In this document: positions 18,161 through 27,448 of the stretch, piece by piece
How positions within the stretch are numbered: the first letter of the stretch is position 1
Layout: each line of letters starts with the position of its first letter
Made by a program: the position numbers and the translations under genes
DNA from: Kroppenstedtia guangzhouensis
GTDB lineage: Bacteria > Bacillota > Bacilli > Thermoactinomycetales > DSM-45169
DNA length: 64,000 nt
Direction: 5' to 3'
Assembly: GCF_014637345.1 (NCBI RefSeq)
Contig: NZ_BMEX01000002.1
Coordinates: forward strand, 322,359 to 386,358
The notes under the pieces: generated by a model
What the model was told of the DNA's origin: nothing
Databases searched by the model: none
Seen by the model: only the letters and a program-made list of their open reading frames with translations

Positions 18161-18318
18161 CAGACCGACACTCCTTTTTTGTGTATCTGATGACGACGGT
18201 ACAACAACCAAAAAAAACCAAAGAGCGCAGTTACACCACGTTCTCCGGGCAGGAAAAATCAGGCAGTCCAAAAAAAGGATGTTCTCCTTTTCGTACCACC
18301 GGATCCATGTACACGTCA

Positions 18319-18450
18319 TCATCCTTCTCCCATCCAGACTGTACTGTCGGTCCCGGAGTTACACCGGATCCACCGCTTGCGCGGGTCACGGACTGAGGCA
18401 GATCAGTGCCATCACCGCCGGTCGGGAATTTCACCCTGCCCCGAAGGATC
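18319..18450 (-). ncRNA. FMN riboswitch (RFN element) upstream of ribU
   Basis: The reverse strand shows the conserved RFN pieces in order: CTTCGGGGCAGGGTGAAATT, CCGACCGGCGGT, a variable arm, CGGTGTAACTCCGG, GACCGACAGT and CTGGATGGGAGAAGG. P1 is closed by GATCCTTC at 18450-18443 pairing with GAAGGAT at the other end. High FMN should reduce ribU expression through the 160-base region between the aptamer and the start codon. A hairpin with a T run at about 18272-18292 is a candidate terminator. Confidence 0.96.
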
Positions 18451-18503
18451 AAAACCTGATTCAGTTTATATCTATTCTAAACCGGCCACAGCTGAAATTC
18501 AAT

Positions 18504-20309
18504 TCACTCCTTCTGTTTCCCTCCCAATTCTTCAGCCAAACCTTCCATCACCTGACGAAACACCTGATGCGCCCGCAGATCATTCCCGTTTTTGACAGAA
18601 CGGATCACCACGGCCACGGCATAGCGGGGGCTTTCATAGGGGCTGTATCCCACCATCCATTTGTTGTACCGATCCTTATTCAAGCCCAACTGAGCAGTTC
18701 CTGTCTTCGCTCCCATGGTCACCTCCGCCCCCTTCAAATCGGAGGCCGTTCCCCGAAGGACAGTTCCCCGCATCATCTCCCGTACCGCACGGAGTGCTCC
18801 GGGAGAGATTTTTCGATCTGTTTTGAGGGCGTGGAGGGAAAAACGAAAATAGGGTTTTCCGTCATGATACTGAATCTCACGAACCACCCGGGGATTCATC
18901 GTTTTCCCCTCATGAAAAAGAGTGGTCACCATATTGGCCGCTTGAAGCGGGGTCATCCGCACATCCCGCTGCCCAATGGCTGTCTGCACCACTGCCCCGG
19001 CATCTTTACGGGAGGTCTCCTCAGAAAAAATCATCCCTGTCTGCTCTCCGGGCAACTGACGAAAGCCATCTTCCTTGAATACTTGGCCGGACCAGAGGAT
19101 CCGTTGCCCCAACCCCATGCGACGGGCTGTATCCTCAATGGTTTTACCACCCAGCCGTTCCGCCACCTTGGAGAAAACGACATTACAGGAATTGGCATAG
19201 GCCTGGGAAAGAGTTTGACGCCCGTGTCCCCCCTCTTTGGAATCCTTCATCCCGTAGCGACCCAGATGTCCATTGCAGGTGAATGTTTCCGTTGGTTTTA
19301 CCTTGCCGCTGTCCAAAGCCGCCACCGCGACCACAGTCTTGAAGATGGAGCCCGGAGTCGTCTCCATCAGAGCCCGGTTGTCCCAGGGATTCTCCCCTTT
19401 GTGGGCGGTGTCGGTGTCCGGCCGGCCGGCCATGGCCAGGACATCTCCAGTGGCGATCTCCTGCACAACCACAGCCCCATCCGTCACCCCCGCCTCATCC
19501 AACGCCTTTTCCGCCACCTGCTGGGCCCTGAGATCCACGGTGGATTGTATGCGGTAGGGTATCGCTCCGCCGTTTTTCTCCGTCGTCATATTGAGTCCGT
19601 TCAAGGGTTGCCCTCTGCCGTCGGTGGTGTAGGTGAGCAACTGTTGAGCCCCTCCTTGCAGAAAAGGTTCAAAAGCCGCCTCCAAGCCAGTCACCCCGAT
19701 TCGGGAATGGGATGGGTCTTGTCCATCCGCCCACTCATCCGGATACTTCTCCCGCACCAGAAAGGGATTCCGTTCCACCCGTCCGATCAGCTGTTGCGCC
19801 ACCCGTCGTCCATCATACCGATTGTCCCCCTGCAGAGCGTAAACCCCCGGGATGTTCAGCCTCTGGATGGATCGGGCTTGTTCCTCGGTAAGGGCCGGCC
19901 CCTCTCCTTTCTTGTCGGGAAGCGCACGGGGTCGATCTAGATCTTCCACCTTTTCCCGAAACTCGCCGAAGGAATATCCGGCGATCTCAGCCACCTGCTT
20001 CAACTGGTCTGTATAGGCAGTCCATTGGCTGTCTGACAAAGGAAAAAGAATCAGTCTCCAATCTTTCTCCCCGGTCAAAGATTTTCCATTGCGGTCCAGG
20101 ATCGCCCCCCGGCCGCTGTCCACCACATACACCCGGCTTTGTTGGGCTTCGGCCCGGGCAATCAAGTCCGCCTCTTCCCCCGAAAAGGAATGCATCGCCA
20201 CCATCTGGATCCAATAGAGTCGCAACAGGATTCCGGAAAAGGCCATCGTCAGCACTGATGTAATTAGTAAGGTTCTCCGCCGCTTCGATTCTCCTGTTCC
20301 GCTTCGCAT
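18504..20309 (-). CDS. Class B penicillin-binding protein (peptidoglycan transpeptidase)
   Basis: A 601-residue bitopic PBP: one N-terminal membrane span (about residues 12-35), a dimerisation region, and a transpeptidase domain with SxxK at 321-324 (SIFK), an SxN-type motif in YANSCNVVF near 368 and KTGTA near 540. It cross-links peptidoglycan. The preferred start is the ATG at 20309, with GGAAGGGG 8 bp upstream; an upstream extension is possible but unlikely. It follows the two mltG genes, so this is a wall-synthesis and trimming neighbourhood. Whether it is PbpA-like or sporulation-specific cannot be decided. Confidence 0.88.
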   Translation of the reverse strand: MRSGTGESKRRRTLLITSVLTMAFSGILLRLYWIQMVAMHSFSGEEADLIARAEAQQSRVYVVDSGRGAILDRNGKSLTGEKDWRLILFPLSDSQWTAYTDQLKQVAEIAGYSFGEFREKVEDLDRPRALPDKKGEGPALTEEQARSIQRLNIPGVYALQGDNRYDGRRVAQQLIGRVERNPFLVREKYPDEWADGQDPSHSRIGVTGLEAAFEPFLQGGAQQLLTYTTDGRGQPLNGLNMTTEKNGGAIPYRIQSTVDLRAQQVAEKALDEAGVTDGAVVVQEIATGDVLAMAGRPDTDTAHKGENPWDNRALMETTPGSIFKTVVAVAALDSGKVKPTETFTCNGHLGRYGMKDSKEGGHGRQTLSQAYANSCNVVFSKVAERLGGKTIEDTARRMGLGQRILWSGQVFKEDGFRQLPGEQTGMIFSEETSRKDAGAVVQTAIGQRDVRMTPLQAANMVTTLFHEGKTMNPRVVREIQYHDGKPYFRFSLHALKTDRKISPGALRAVREMMRGTVLRGTASDLKGAEVTMGAKTGTAQLGLNKDRYNKWMVGYSPYESPRYAVAVVIRSVKNGNDLRAHQVFRQVMEGLAEELGGKQKE

Positions 20310-20413
20310 CTCCATCGCCCCTTCCAGCATCCAGCTTGGGCATTTCATCTGTCCTGTATACGGGTCGGAGTATAAATCGAATACGGATTTTATGGGAGGC
20401 AACCGCATATGAG

Positions 20414-20448
20414 GACAGCCCCCCGGTCCGCAACATCGGGGGGCTGTC
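20414..20448 (-). terminator. Strong hairpin between mltG and the PBP gene
   Basis: GACAGCCCCCCG and CGGGGGGCTGTC form a 12-bp GC-rich stem after the mltG stop. No T run follows on the reverse strand, so it may act as a transcript-stabilising hairpin or an imperfect terminator. Confidence 0.55.
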
Positions 20449-20473
20449 GTCCTATCGGTTTTTTGACAACTCT

Positions 20474-21520
20474 TCACTGGGAGCCATCCTCTTTGACGGC
20501 TTCTTTTTTGCTTCGCTCGATGTTCTTCAAATGTTCCTTTTCCGTTCGGGCGAAATAATGGAGTCCGGAGCCGTCCTTGCGTGTCACATAAAAGAAATAA
20601 GGATGTTCTTCCGGTTCCAGTGCGGCACGGAGCGCCTTGGGGCCCGGGTTGGAGATGGGTCCCGGCGGCAATCCTCTGATCCGATATGTGTTATACGGGC
20701 TTTTGATCTCCAGGTCCTTGTACAGCAACCGGGCCTTCTGCTCGCCCAAGGCATATTGCACTGTAGCATCCACTTGCAATTTTTTGTCCGCTTTCAGACG
20801 ATTGTAAATCACTCCGGCGATCCGTGGGAATTCTTCCTCCACTTTTCCTTCTCTTTCAATGATAGAAGCAATGGTCACCCACTCGTCCACCGTCAGATTG
20901 CGCTCTTTCAACTTCGACCGAATCCCTTCCCGCTCCATATTTCGCTCAAACTGTTGCAGCATTTTCTCCACCAGTTTCCTGGAATCGGTTCCTTTGGGCA
21001 AGTTGTAAGTGATGGGATACAGATACCCCTCCAATTGATAACGCCGCTTCCGATCCGTGGGAATTTCCTTCACAAAAGAGTCGGGATAATCCTCTTTACG
21101 GTTTACCGCCTTGAGAAATTCATCCCCGTCCAACCCTTTTTTATCCAATTCAGCGGCGATCTTCTCCACCGTAAATCCTTCCGGGACGGTCAATCGCATC
21201 ACATTTTGTGAACCGTCAGTGAAAATATTCAGGATTTCAGGAGTACCCGAACTCGCAGGCACTTCATACACCCCGGCCTTCAGGTCCTTCGCTCTTCCTT
21301 TCAGATAGGCGTATGCAACAAAGAGGAAATCATTTTTGACTAGCTCTTTTTTTTCCAATTCCCGGCCCACATCCAGAATCGAGTCACCGGGTTTCACTTC
21401 CACCTCCACCGGACGTTTCACTGTGGAGGGAGACAGGCTGTGTTCCACATACCAATATCCCAAGGCGGAAAATAACCCCACCATCAGGAAGGTAAAGAAT
21501 AGACGGAGTAACCATTTCAT
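20474..21520 (-). CDS. mltG: Endolytic murein transglycosylase MltG, copy 2
   Basis: A 348-residue YceG/MltG protein with an N-terminal membrane anchor (about 5-25), a LysM-like segment and the catalytic domain with the Glu in TIASIIEREG near 216 and LQVDATVQYALG near 248-259. It cleaves nascent glycan strands and sets their length. It is closely similar along its length to the next upstream copy, so this is a tandem duplication. It lies between that copy and the PBP gene. Confidence 0.92.
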   Translation of the reverse strand: MKWLLRLFFTFLMVGLFSALGYWYVEHSLSPSTVKRPVEVEVKPGDSILDVGRELEKKELVKNDFLFVAYAYLKGRAKDLKAGVYEVPASSGTPEILNIFTDGSQNVMRLTVPEGFTVEKIAAELDKKGLDGDEFLKAVNRKEDYPDSFVKEIPTDRKRRYQLEGYLYPITYNLPKGTDSRKLVEKMLQQFERNMEREGIRSKLKERNLTVDEWVTIASIIEREGKVEEEFPRIAGVIYNRLKADKKLQVDATVQYALGEQKARLLYKDLEIKSPYNTYRIRGLPPGPISNPGPKALRAALEPEEHPYFFYVTRKDGSGLHYFARTEKEHLKNIERSKKEAVKEDGSQ

Positions 21521-21620
21521 GGTGGTTGCTTCCTCTCCTGATGTTTTTCGTCCCTTACGTTACCATACCCCTGCTGTCGGGACAATCCGCCCTATGAACG
21601 AAAACAGAGGAAAACTGCTG

Positions 21621-21742
21621 GAAGCTTTATGATTTAGTGCGTGGCGGCGGGATGGGGTTTCACATGCCCTTTTCGCTGTTCTGAACTGCCAAAATCACAA
21701 GTGAAACCCACCCCTCCCTGTGATGTGGTTTTTCACAACGCT
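21621..21742 (-). repeat. Dispersed palindromic repeat, copy D
   Basis: Reading on the reverse strand: start AGCGTTGTGAAAAACC, then CACAGGGAGGGG, GTGGGTTTCAC, a 36-base centre, ATGTGAAACCC, CATCCCGCCGCC and an end with AAATCATAAAGCTT. It starts 1 bp after the stop codon of the upstream mltG copy and lies in the same orientation as that gene. It matches the copies at 49468, 60549 and 62671. Confidence 0.85.
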
Positions 21743-21743
21743 G

Positions 21744-22787
21744 CTAGTTCGCGCTGTTTTGCATCTGCGTCTTTTTGCTCTGTTTGATGTAAAGCCGATG
21801 CTGTTCAAAGGTTTCGGCGAAGTAATGTTCTCCTGTGCCGTCCTTTTTGGTCACATAATAAAGGTAGGAGTGTTTATCCGGTTTCAGAGCGGCGAGGAGC
21901 GCTCTTTCTCCGGGGTTGGAGATGGCTCCCGGAGGGAGACCGTCGATCTTGTACGTATTATAGACACTGTCCAGTTTCAGATCATCGTAGGAGAGACGGG
22001 CCTTTTGGGCACCACGGGCATATTGGATCGTGGCGTCCACCTGCAGCCGCATATTTTTATTCAGACGATTGTAGATCACACCTGCAATTTTTGGAAACTC
22101 CTGTTTCGCCTGACCTTCCCGTTCCACAATCGAGGCAATGGTCACCCATTTGTCCAGGGTCAGGTTTTTACTCTCCAGTTGCTCCATCACCTGGTGTTCC
22201 TCCATCTTATTGTGGAATTGGCCCAGCATCATATTGATCACATCCTTGGGCTTGGCGGTTTTGGGGATGTTATAGGTGCTGGGAAAGAGATAACCTTCCA
22301 AACGGTAGCGCCGTTGCGCATCAGTGGGAACTTCCCGAAGGAAGTCCTGCTCGAATTCCTCTTCTTCCGCTGCCCGAATAAAATCTTCTTTGGAAAATTG
22401 AGTTTTTTGTTCCAACTTTTCACCGATCTGTTCAAGGGTGTAACCTTCGGGAATGGTCACCGTGACTGTATTTTGGCGTCCCTTGGTGATGATGTCAAGA
22501 ATTTCGTTGACGTTCACATCCGGAGGGATCTCATATACTCCCGCCTGCAACCCTTTGGATTTACCCGTCAGCCACGCATATGTACTGAAAAACCAATCAT
22601 TGCGGATCAAACCTTGTTCCTTCAGCATGTGGCCGATTTCTGCCGTGGATGTCCCGGATTTGATCTCCATTTGGACAGACCGGGAGCGCTTGGGAGAACC
22701 GAGGGAATGATCAACATACAGATAAGCCAGAAAAGACCATGCAGAAAAAAGAACCAAAGTATAAATGATACGCATCAGCCATTTCAT
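21744..22787 (-). CDS. mltG: Endolytic murein transglycosylase MltG, copy 1
   Basis: A 347-residue MltG with membrane anchor (about 5-25), catalytic Glu in TIASIVEREG and LQVDATIQYARG. It occupies the position of yrrL/mltG in the Bacillus order (after ruvX and DUF1292), so it is probably the ancestral copy. The downstream copy shares most motifs, for example YRLEGYLFPSTYNIP here versus YQLEGYLYPITYNLP there. Its stop codon at 21744 is immediately followed by repeat D. Confidence 0.93.
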   Translation of the reverse strand: MKWLMRIIYTLVLFSAWSFLAYLYVDHSLGSPKRSRSVQMEIKSGTSTAEIGHMLKEQGLIRNDWFFSTYAWLTGKSKGLQAGVYEIPPDVNVNEILDIITKGRQNTVTVTIPEGYTLEQIGEKLEQKTQFSKEDFIRAAEEEEFEQDFLREVPTDAQRRYRLEGYLFPSTYNIPKTAKPKDVINMMLGQFHNKMEEHQVMEQLESKNLTLDKWVTIASIVEREGQAKQEFPKIAGVIYNRLNKNMRLQVDATIQYARGAQKARLSYDDLKLDSVYNTYKIDGLPPGAISNPGERALLAALKPDKHSYLYYVTKKDGTGEHYFAETFEQHRLYIKQSKKTQMQNSAN

Positions 22788-22840
22788 TCATGGGTGCTCC
22801 TTCTTCTGTTTTGCCCTCCTTATGTTATCACATGTCCCAC

Positions 22841-22865
22841 AAAAAAAAACGGGGGTGACCCCCGT
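22841..22865 (-). terminator. Terminator after the DUF1292 genes
   Basis: The stem ACGGGGG/CCCCCGT with a 3-base loop is followed on the reverse strand by nine T residues. It separates the alaS-side operon from mltG. Confidence 0.93.
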
Positions 22866-22874
22866 CATTCGACA

Positions 22875-23189
22875 TCAATCGCCCAAATAGAGCATATCGT
22901 CTAGTGCATCCGTCACATGATCCCATTCATCCTCATCATCCACATGCTCCAGACGAGGTCCTCCATCTTTTTGACTGACCCGAAAGATAAAGGCATCCGG
23001 GTCTCGCTCTTCGGAAGCGCTCAACACTGCGTAATGGCGTCCATCCACTTCCAATTCCCTCAAAATCCGATAACGGGAATCGGGGTAGACCCCCTCTTCA
23101 TCCACCAGAGTCAGTTCCTCTCCCCATTCGTTTTCGAGGGTATTCAGTTTTCTGGCCATTCTTTCACGCTGTGTCTCCAAAAAAATCAC
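22875..23189 (-). CDS. DUF1292-type acidic protein, second copy
   Basis: An acidic protein of 104 residues from a GTG at 23189 (or 94 residues from the ATG at residue 11). It fits the DUF1292 pattern: LTLVDEEGV near 26-34, a middle strand LEVDGRHYAVLSA and an acidic C-terminal helix ending in EWDHVTDALDDML. Its GTG lies 3 bp after the stop of the first DUF1292 gene. The function is unknown. It appears to be a diverged paralogue of its neighbour. Confidence 0.75.
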   Translation of the reverse strand: MIFLETQRERMARKLNTLENEWGEELTLVDEEGVYPDSRYRILRELEVDGRHYAVLSASEERDPDAFIFRVSQKDGGPRLEHVDDEDEWDHVTDALDDMLYLGD

Positions 23190-23192
23190 CCA

Positions 23193-23504
23193 TCATCCGT
23201 CTTCATGATTCAGTTCCGTCTCCAATGTGTGTAAGACTTCTTCGATCATGTCCCATTCACTCTCGTCTTCAATCGGGATCAGGTTGATATTCTCCCCGTC
23301 CTCTTCATAACGGAAAGGATAAACCTCCTGTTCCACCGTCTCGTCATCTTCCCCCTCTGCCTCGTCAGCAGGGGTGAGCAGAATGTATTTATGACCATTA
23401 TCCTGCTCAAACCGGAAGAGTACCTCAAAGGTTTCCTCCTGACCCTCCTCATTGCTGATGACGACCATTTCCTGTTCATCTTCATGATTTCCATTCTTAC
23501 TCAT
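23193..23504 (-). CDS. DUF1292 protein (YrzB-like)
   Basis: A 103-residue acidic protein of the DUF1292 family, with MVVISNEEGQEETFEVLFRF, HKYILLTP and a C-terminal EWDMIEEVL. The ATG at 23504 has AAAGGAGG upstream and overlaps the end of ruvX by 8 bp. The position between ruvX and mltG matches yrzB in Bacillus. The role is unknown. Confidence 0.85.
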   Translation of the reverse strand: MSKNGNHEDEQEMVVISNEEGQEETFEVLFRFEQDNGHKYILLTPADEAEGEDDETVEQEVYPFRYEEDGENINLIPIEDESEWDMIEEVLHTLETELNHEDG

Positions 23505-23922
23505 CTCTATTCCTCCTTTGGGCTTCCAGATACCCTTGCAGAATCCAGGAGGCTGCCATCCGATCAACCACCTTTCGCCGCTTGCGACGGCTCAGATCGG
23601 CATCGATCAAGGTCCTTTCCACTGCAACGGTGGACAATCGTTCATCCCAGAGTTTGACCGGAATTTGAAAACGTTCTTCCAACTCCCGCCCCCATTGCTT
23701 GCAGGCTTCCCCTTTCGTTCCGATGGAACCGTCCATATTGCGGGGAAGGCCCACGACAAGGGCTTCCACTTCATAATCCTCAATCAGTTGGGCGAGGCGG
23801 TCCATCCAACCGGGGTGATCGCGATGGAGGACATCCACCCCCTGAGCGGTCCACCCCATCGGATCGCTGACCGCGACTCCCACCCGTTTTTCTCCCAGAT
23901 CCAATCCCATAATTCTGGTCAA
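23497..23922 (-). CDS. ruvX: RuvX/YqgF family putative Holliday junction resolvase
   Basis: A 141-residue RNase H-fold protein of the YqgF family, related to Holliday junction resolvases and implicated in pre-16S rRNA processing. Motifs: MGLDLGEKRVGVAVSD near 5-20, VEALVVGLPRNMDGSIG near 51-67 and LWDERLSTVAVERTL near 92-106, carrying the acidic catalytic residues. The start is a TTG at 23922, with the ATG five codons in as an alternative. It overlaps the next gene by 8 bp. Confidence 0.92.
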   Translation of the reverse strand: MTRIMGLDLGEKRVGVAVSDPMGWTAQGVDVLHRDHPGWMDRLAQLIEDYEVEALVVGLPRNMDGSIGTKGEACKQWGRELEERFQIPVKLWDERLSTVAVERTLIDADLSRRKRRKVVDRMAASWILQGYLEAQRRNRDE

Positions 23923-23958
23923 TCGATTCGCCCCTGACCATCCATATTCTTTCTCCCC

Positions 23959-24219
23959 TCAATCTTGCTGCTGATTGGATTCCAGAAAAGTTTTCACCAG
24001 CTCTTCCAACAGTTCATCCCGTTCCAGCTTGCGGATCAAGGCACGGGCGTTATTGTGCCGAGGGATATATGCTGGATCTCCGGAGAGGAGATATCCCACC
24101 AATTGGTTGATCGGATTGTAACCCTTCTCTTTGAGAGCGGAGTATACCATCAACAACACTTCACGGGGATTCGCTTCCTGATCCTCTCCACGGAAGTCAA
24201 ATTTCATTGTTTTATCCAT
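23959..24219 (-). CDS. ireB: IreB family regulatory protein (DUF965, YrzL-like)
   Basis: An 86-residue protein with the very conserved family sequence: [63 protein letters not shown]. In enterococci IreB is a substrate of the Ser/Thr kinase IreK and affects cephalosporin tolerance. The position between alaS and ruvX matches Bacillus. A GTG at 24234 is closer to AGAGGTG, but the ATG at 24219 matches the family start. Confidence 0.93.
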   Translation of the reverse strand: MDKTMKFDFRGEDQEANPREVLLMVYSALKEKGYNPINQLVGYLLSGDPAYIPRHNNARALIRKLERDELLEELVKTFLESNQQQD

Positions 24220-24339
24220 GGACAGTCTTAACACCTCTTTCTATCTAATGGCCGTCTTTCTGTTAACCATTCGCTCTGTTGGATTCATTCCCTCTTTTTC
24301 ATGAAATTGGTTTCTCGAAATGGGGGAGAAGGGAATTTG

Positions 24340-26964
24340 TTATCCCTGCTGTTTAATATATTCCATTGCGGCAGCCAAAGCTTCATCCAATTTTTCCGGT
24401 TGCTTTCCCCCGGCTTGAGCCATGTCCGGTCGTCCTCCACCTCCTCCACCGCAGTGGGAGGCCGCTTCCTTGACCAATTTTCCGGCATGGAATCCCGCCT
24501 TTACATAATCGGAAGAGACAGTGGCCACCAACTGCACTTTTCCTTCACCCGCCGCTCCGAGGAGAATGATTCCCCGGGAAATCCGGTGTTTCAAATCATC
24601 CATCATCTGTCGCAATCCTTCCATGTCCGGAACATCCACTTTGGCCATCAATACCGGAACCCCGTTTACTTCCTCCACATGTCGGGCAAGGCTCTCCCCT
24701 TCCAACCGATTCAGTTTAGATCGAAGGGATTCATTCTCCCTGGCCAATTCCTTCATTCGACTCTGAAATGTATCCAATCGCTCCACCACTTCAGTGGGAT
24801 GGGTTTTGAGACGGCGGGCAGCCTCTTCCAGGATATCCAGCCTGTTTTCAAGGTGGCGATAAGCTTGACGTCCGGTCACCGCTTCTACACGACGGATGCC
24901 GGACCCGATCCCCCCTTCGCTCACCAGTTTGAAGAGTCCGATCTCTCCCGTCTGGCGGACATGGGTGCCACCGCAAAGCTCCAGACTGTAGTCCCCCACC
25001 CGGACCACACGCACCCGGTCTCCGTATTTTTCGCCAAACAGAGCCATCGCTCCCATCGCTTTGGCCTCTTCCAGTTCCTTTTCAAAGGTTTCCACCGGGA
25101 TGTTGGCCCAAATCTGTTGATTGACCTGTTCTTCCACATCCCGTCTCTGCCCCTCGGTCAAAGGCTCCATATGGGTGAAATCAAAGCGGAGCCGGTCGGG
25201 TGCCACCAGGGAACCCGCTTGATTCACATGGTCGCCCACCACTTCTTTTAAAGCTTTGTGCAACAAATGGGTGGCCGTGTGGTTCTTCACCACATCTTCC
25301 CTGAATCCATGGTCTATCCGAGCACGTGCCGGGTCTCCCTGATGCAGAGTTCCTTCTTCCACCCGAACCTGGTGGATATGCTCCCCTCTGGGCCCTTTTT
25401 TTACATCCTCCACGACCAGCCGAGCCCCAGGTGTGAGGATCTCCCCACGATCTCCCACCTGTCCCCCGCTTTCAGCATAGAAGGGGGTCTCCTTCAACAA
25501 GACGAAACAGCTTTTTCTTTCATCCACCTCCTCCACCAAACGATGATTATGGATGATAGCGACCACTTGGGTCTCGGCACTGCGGGAGGTGTACCCGATA
25601 AAGCGGGTGTCCACATCCAACTCAGCCAGGACGCCACCTTGGACCTGCATGCTCCCTTCATCCTGACGGGCTTTTCGGGCGCGTTCCCGCTGGCGGGCCA
25701 TCGCTTGCTCAAACCCTTTCGTATCCACTGTCAATCCCTTTTCACGGGCAAAGTCTTCTGTCAGGTCCAACGGAAACCCATAAGTGTCATAAAGAGTAAA
25801 CGCATCTGAACCGCTGATTTCCCTTTTTCCCTCTACCCGTAGTTTTGCCGCCTTCATTTCCAGAAGATGCAATCCCTCGGACAAAGTCTCCAAAAACCGT
25901 TCCTCTTCCTTTTTGATCACCCGGCGTATCAAGTCTTTCTTTTGGGCCGGCTCCGGATAAAACTCCTCCATCATCCCGGCCACCACATCAGTCAAAGCAT
26001 AAAGTGAAGCCTGTTGAATTCCCAAGGTGCGTGCATATCGGACCGCCCGGCGCAAAAGCCGTCTCAGTACATACCCCCGCCCTTCATTGGAAGGAGTTAC
26101 CCCGTCACCGATGGCAAACACCAGCGTGCGAATATGATCAGCGATCACTTTGAGTGCAGTGTCCTTTTTCGGGTCGGTCCCGTATTTGACGCCGGCCCTT
26201 TCACATATAGCTTGGATAATGGGCTGAAAAAGATCCGTGTCAAAATTGGTCGGGACATCCTGCATGACTGATGCCATTCGCTCCAGGCCCATCCCGGTAT
26301 CGATATTCTTCTTGGGCAAAGGGGTGTAGCTACCGTCGGGATTGTGATTGTATTGGGAGAAGACCAAGTTCCAAACCTCCAGATAGCGTTCATTTTCCCC
26401 CCCGGGATAGCATTCCGGATCATCAGGAGCCCCATAGGATTCCCCCCGATCGTAGAAAATCTCCGTGTTGGGTCCGCTGGGTCCTTCCCCGATATCCCAG
26501 AAATTCTCTTTCAGTTTGATGATTCGTTCTTTGGGAATCCCCACTTGTTCATGCCAGATCCGATAAGCTTCATCATCCTCGGGATGAATGGTGACTGAAA
26601 GTCGTTGGGGATCCATCCCCATCCAGGCAGGATCTGTCAAAAACTCCCAGGCCCAATGAATGGCCTCTTCCTTGAAATAATCACCGATGGAGAAGTTGCC
26701 CAGCATTTCAAAAAAGGTCTGGTGACGGGCCGTGTACCCTACATTTTCGATATCGTTGGTCCGGATCGATTTTTGAGCGTTGACTATCCGGGGATTTTCT
26801 GGCTTCACCCGGCCGTCGAAGTATTTCTTCAACGTGGCCACCCCGCTGTTGATCCACAGGAGAGACGGGTCGTCCACCGGCACCAAGGAAGCGCTGGGTT
26901 CCACCCGATGTCCTTTCTCCTTGAAGAAGTCAAGAAATTTTTGCCGAATTTCATTCCCCTTCAT
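24340..26964 (-). CDS. alaS: Alanyl-tRNA synthetase
   Basis: An 874-residue AlaRS. Domains in order: class II catalytic core ([42 protein letters not shown]), tRNA-recognition helices, editing domain with zinc-site histidines (NHTATHLLH near 557-565; [12 protein letters not shown] near 655) and a C-terminal domain ending with the glycine-rich [18 protein letters not shown] and ATG codons at 26982 and 26973 are possible, but the ATG at 26964 is spaced 9 bp from AAGGGG. Expression is controlled by the T-box leader. Confidence 0.97.
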   Translation of the reverse strand: MKGNEIRQKFLDFFKEKGHRVEPSASLVPVDDPSLLWINSGVATLKKYFDGRVKPENPRIVNAQKSIRTNDIENVGYTARHQTFFEMLGNFSIGDYFKEEAIHWAWEFLTDPAWMGMDPQRLSVTIHPEDDEAYRIWHEQVGIPKERIIKLKENFWDIGEGPSGPNTEIFYDRGESYGAPDDPECYPGGENERYLEVWNLVFSQYNHNPDGSYTPLPKKNIDTGMGLERMASVMQDVPTNFDTDLFQPIIQAICERAGVKYGTDPKKDTALKVIADHIRTLVFAIGDGVTPSNEGRGYVLRRLLRRAVRYARTLGIQQASLYALTDVVAGMMEEFYPEPAQKKDLIRRVIKKEEERFLETLSEGLHLLEMKAAKLRVEGKREISGSDAFTLYDTYGFPLDLTEDFAREKGLTVDTKGFEQAMARQRERARKARQDEGSMQVQGGVLAELDVDTRFIGYTSRSAETQVVAIIHNHRLVEEVDERKSCFVLLKETPFYAESGGQVGDRGEILTPGARLVVEDVKKGPRGEHIHQVRVEEGTLHQGDPARARIDHGFREDVVKNHTATHLLHKALKEVVGDHVNQAGSLVAPDRLRFDFTHMEPLTEGQRRDVEEQVNQQIWANIPVETFEKELEEAKAMGAMALFGEKYGDRVRVVRVGDYSLELCGGTHVRQTGEIGLFKLVSEGGIGSGIRRVEAVTGRQAYRHLENRLDILEEAARRLKTHPTEVVERLDTFQSRMKELARENESLRSKLNRLEGESLARHVEEVNGVPVLMAKVDVPDMEGLRQMMDDLKHRISRGIILLGAAGEGKVQLVATVSSDYVKAGFHAGKLVKEAASHCGGGGGGRPDMAQAGGKQPEKLDEALAAAMEYIKQQG

Positions 26965-26990
26965 CGGTTTCATCCCCTTCAACCAAAATA

Positions 26991-27390
26991 AAAAAACCTT
27001 TCATCCCCTCAGGGACGAGAAAGGTTCCCGCGGTACCACCCCGATTACCCCGCATTCCAGGCGGAGGTCTCTCGAAAAAGATAACGGCGCAGGCGTGTCC
27101 GGTAAACCCCTTGCCGGGGCCGGGCAGGGTGAGGGCCGTCTCCGATCCCTTGGACAAAGCGCAAGGCGAGACTTGTACTGATGAGTACAAAAAATCTGCG
27201 CGGCTCACACCGGCCTCTCCCTGTACATCGCGGACTTGAAATTAGATACACTTTGGCGTCGCCGGCGGGCTCCACCCGCACTCCGGAACTGGCTTTCAAC
27301 CGTTGCTTCCGCAAAAGGCCTTTCAGCCGGGGACCTTTCTCTCTGGACGGGCATCCGGTTTACTTCGGTTCCATCAACGCATTTACGAGT
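26991..27390 (-). ncRNA. T-box leader of alaS, unusually long
   Basis: On the reverse strand the antiterminator core GGGTGGTACCGCG (core 27038-27029) is followed by a terminator stem (AACCTTTCTCGTCCC with the complementary GGGGATGAAAGGTT) and a T run at 26991-26999. A stem I with CCAGAGAGAAAGG begins near 27346. About 400 bases separate the 5' end from alaS, more than usual. A second stem-I-like ACAGGGAGAGGCC lies near 27220 and an extra palindrome (TTGTACTGATGAGTACAA) at 27173-27190. Uncharged tRNA-Ala should activate alaS. Confidence 0.92.
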
Positions 27391-27448
27391 TATGAAAACA
27401 GTTTGTCTTGCCTATTATACTACGAATGACCCTCACTTCATACCTACT

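Noticed and set aside
18279-19940. 553-codon forward frame over the PBP gene
   Set aside because: The PBP motifs SIFK and KTGTA on the reverse strand settle the coding strand.
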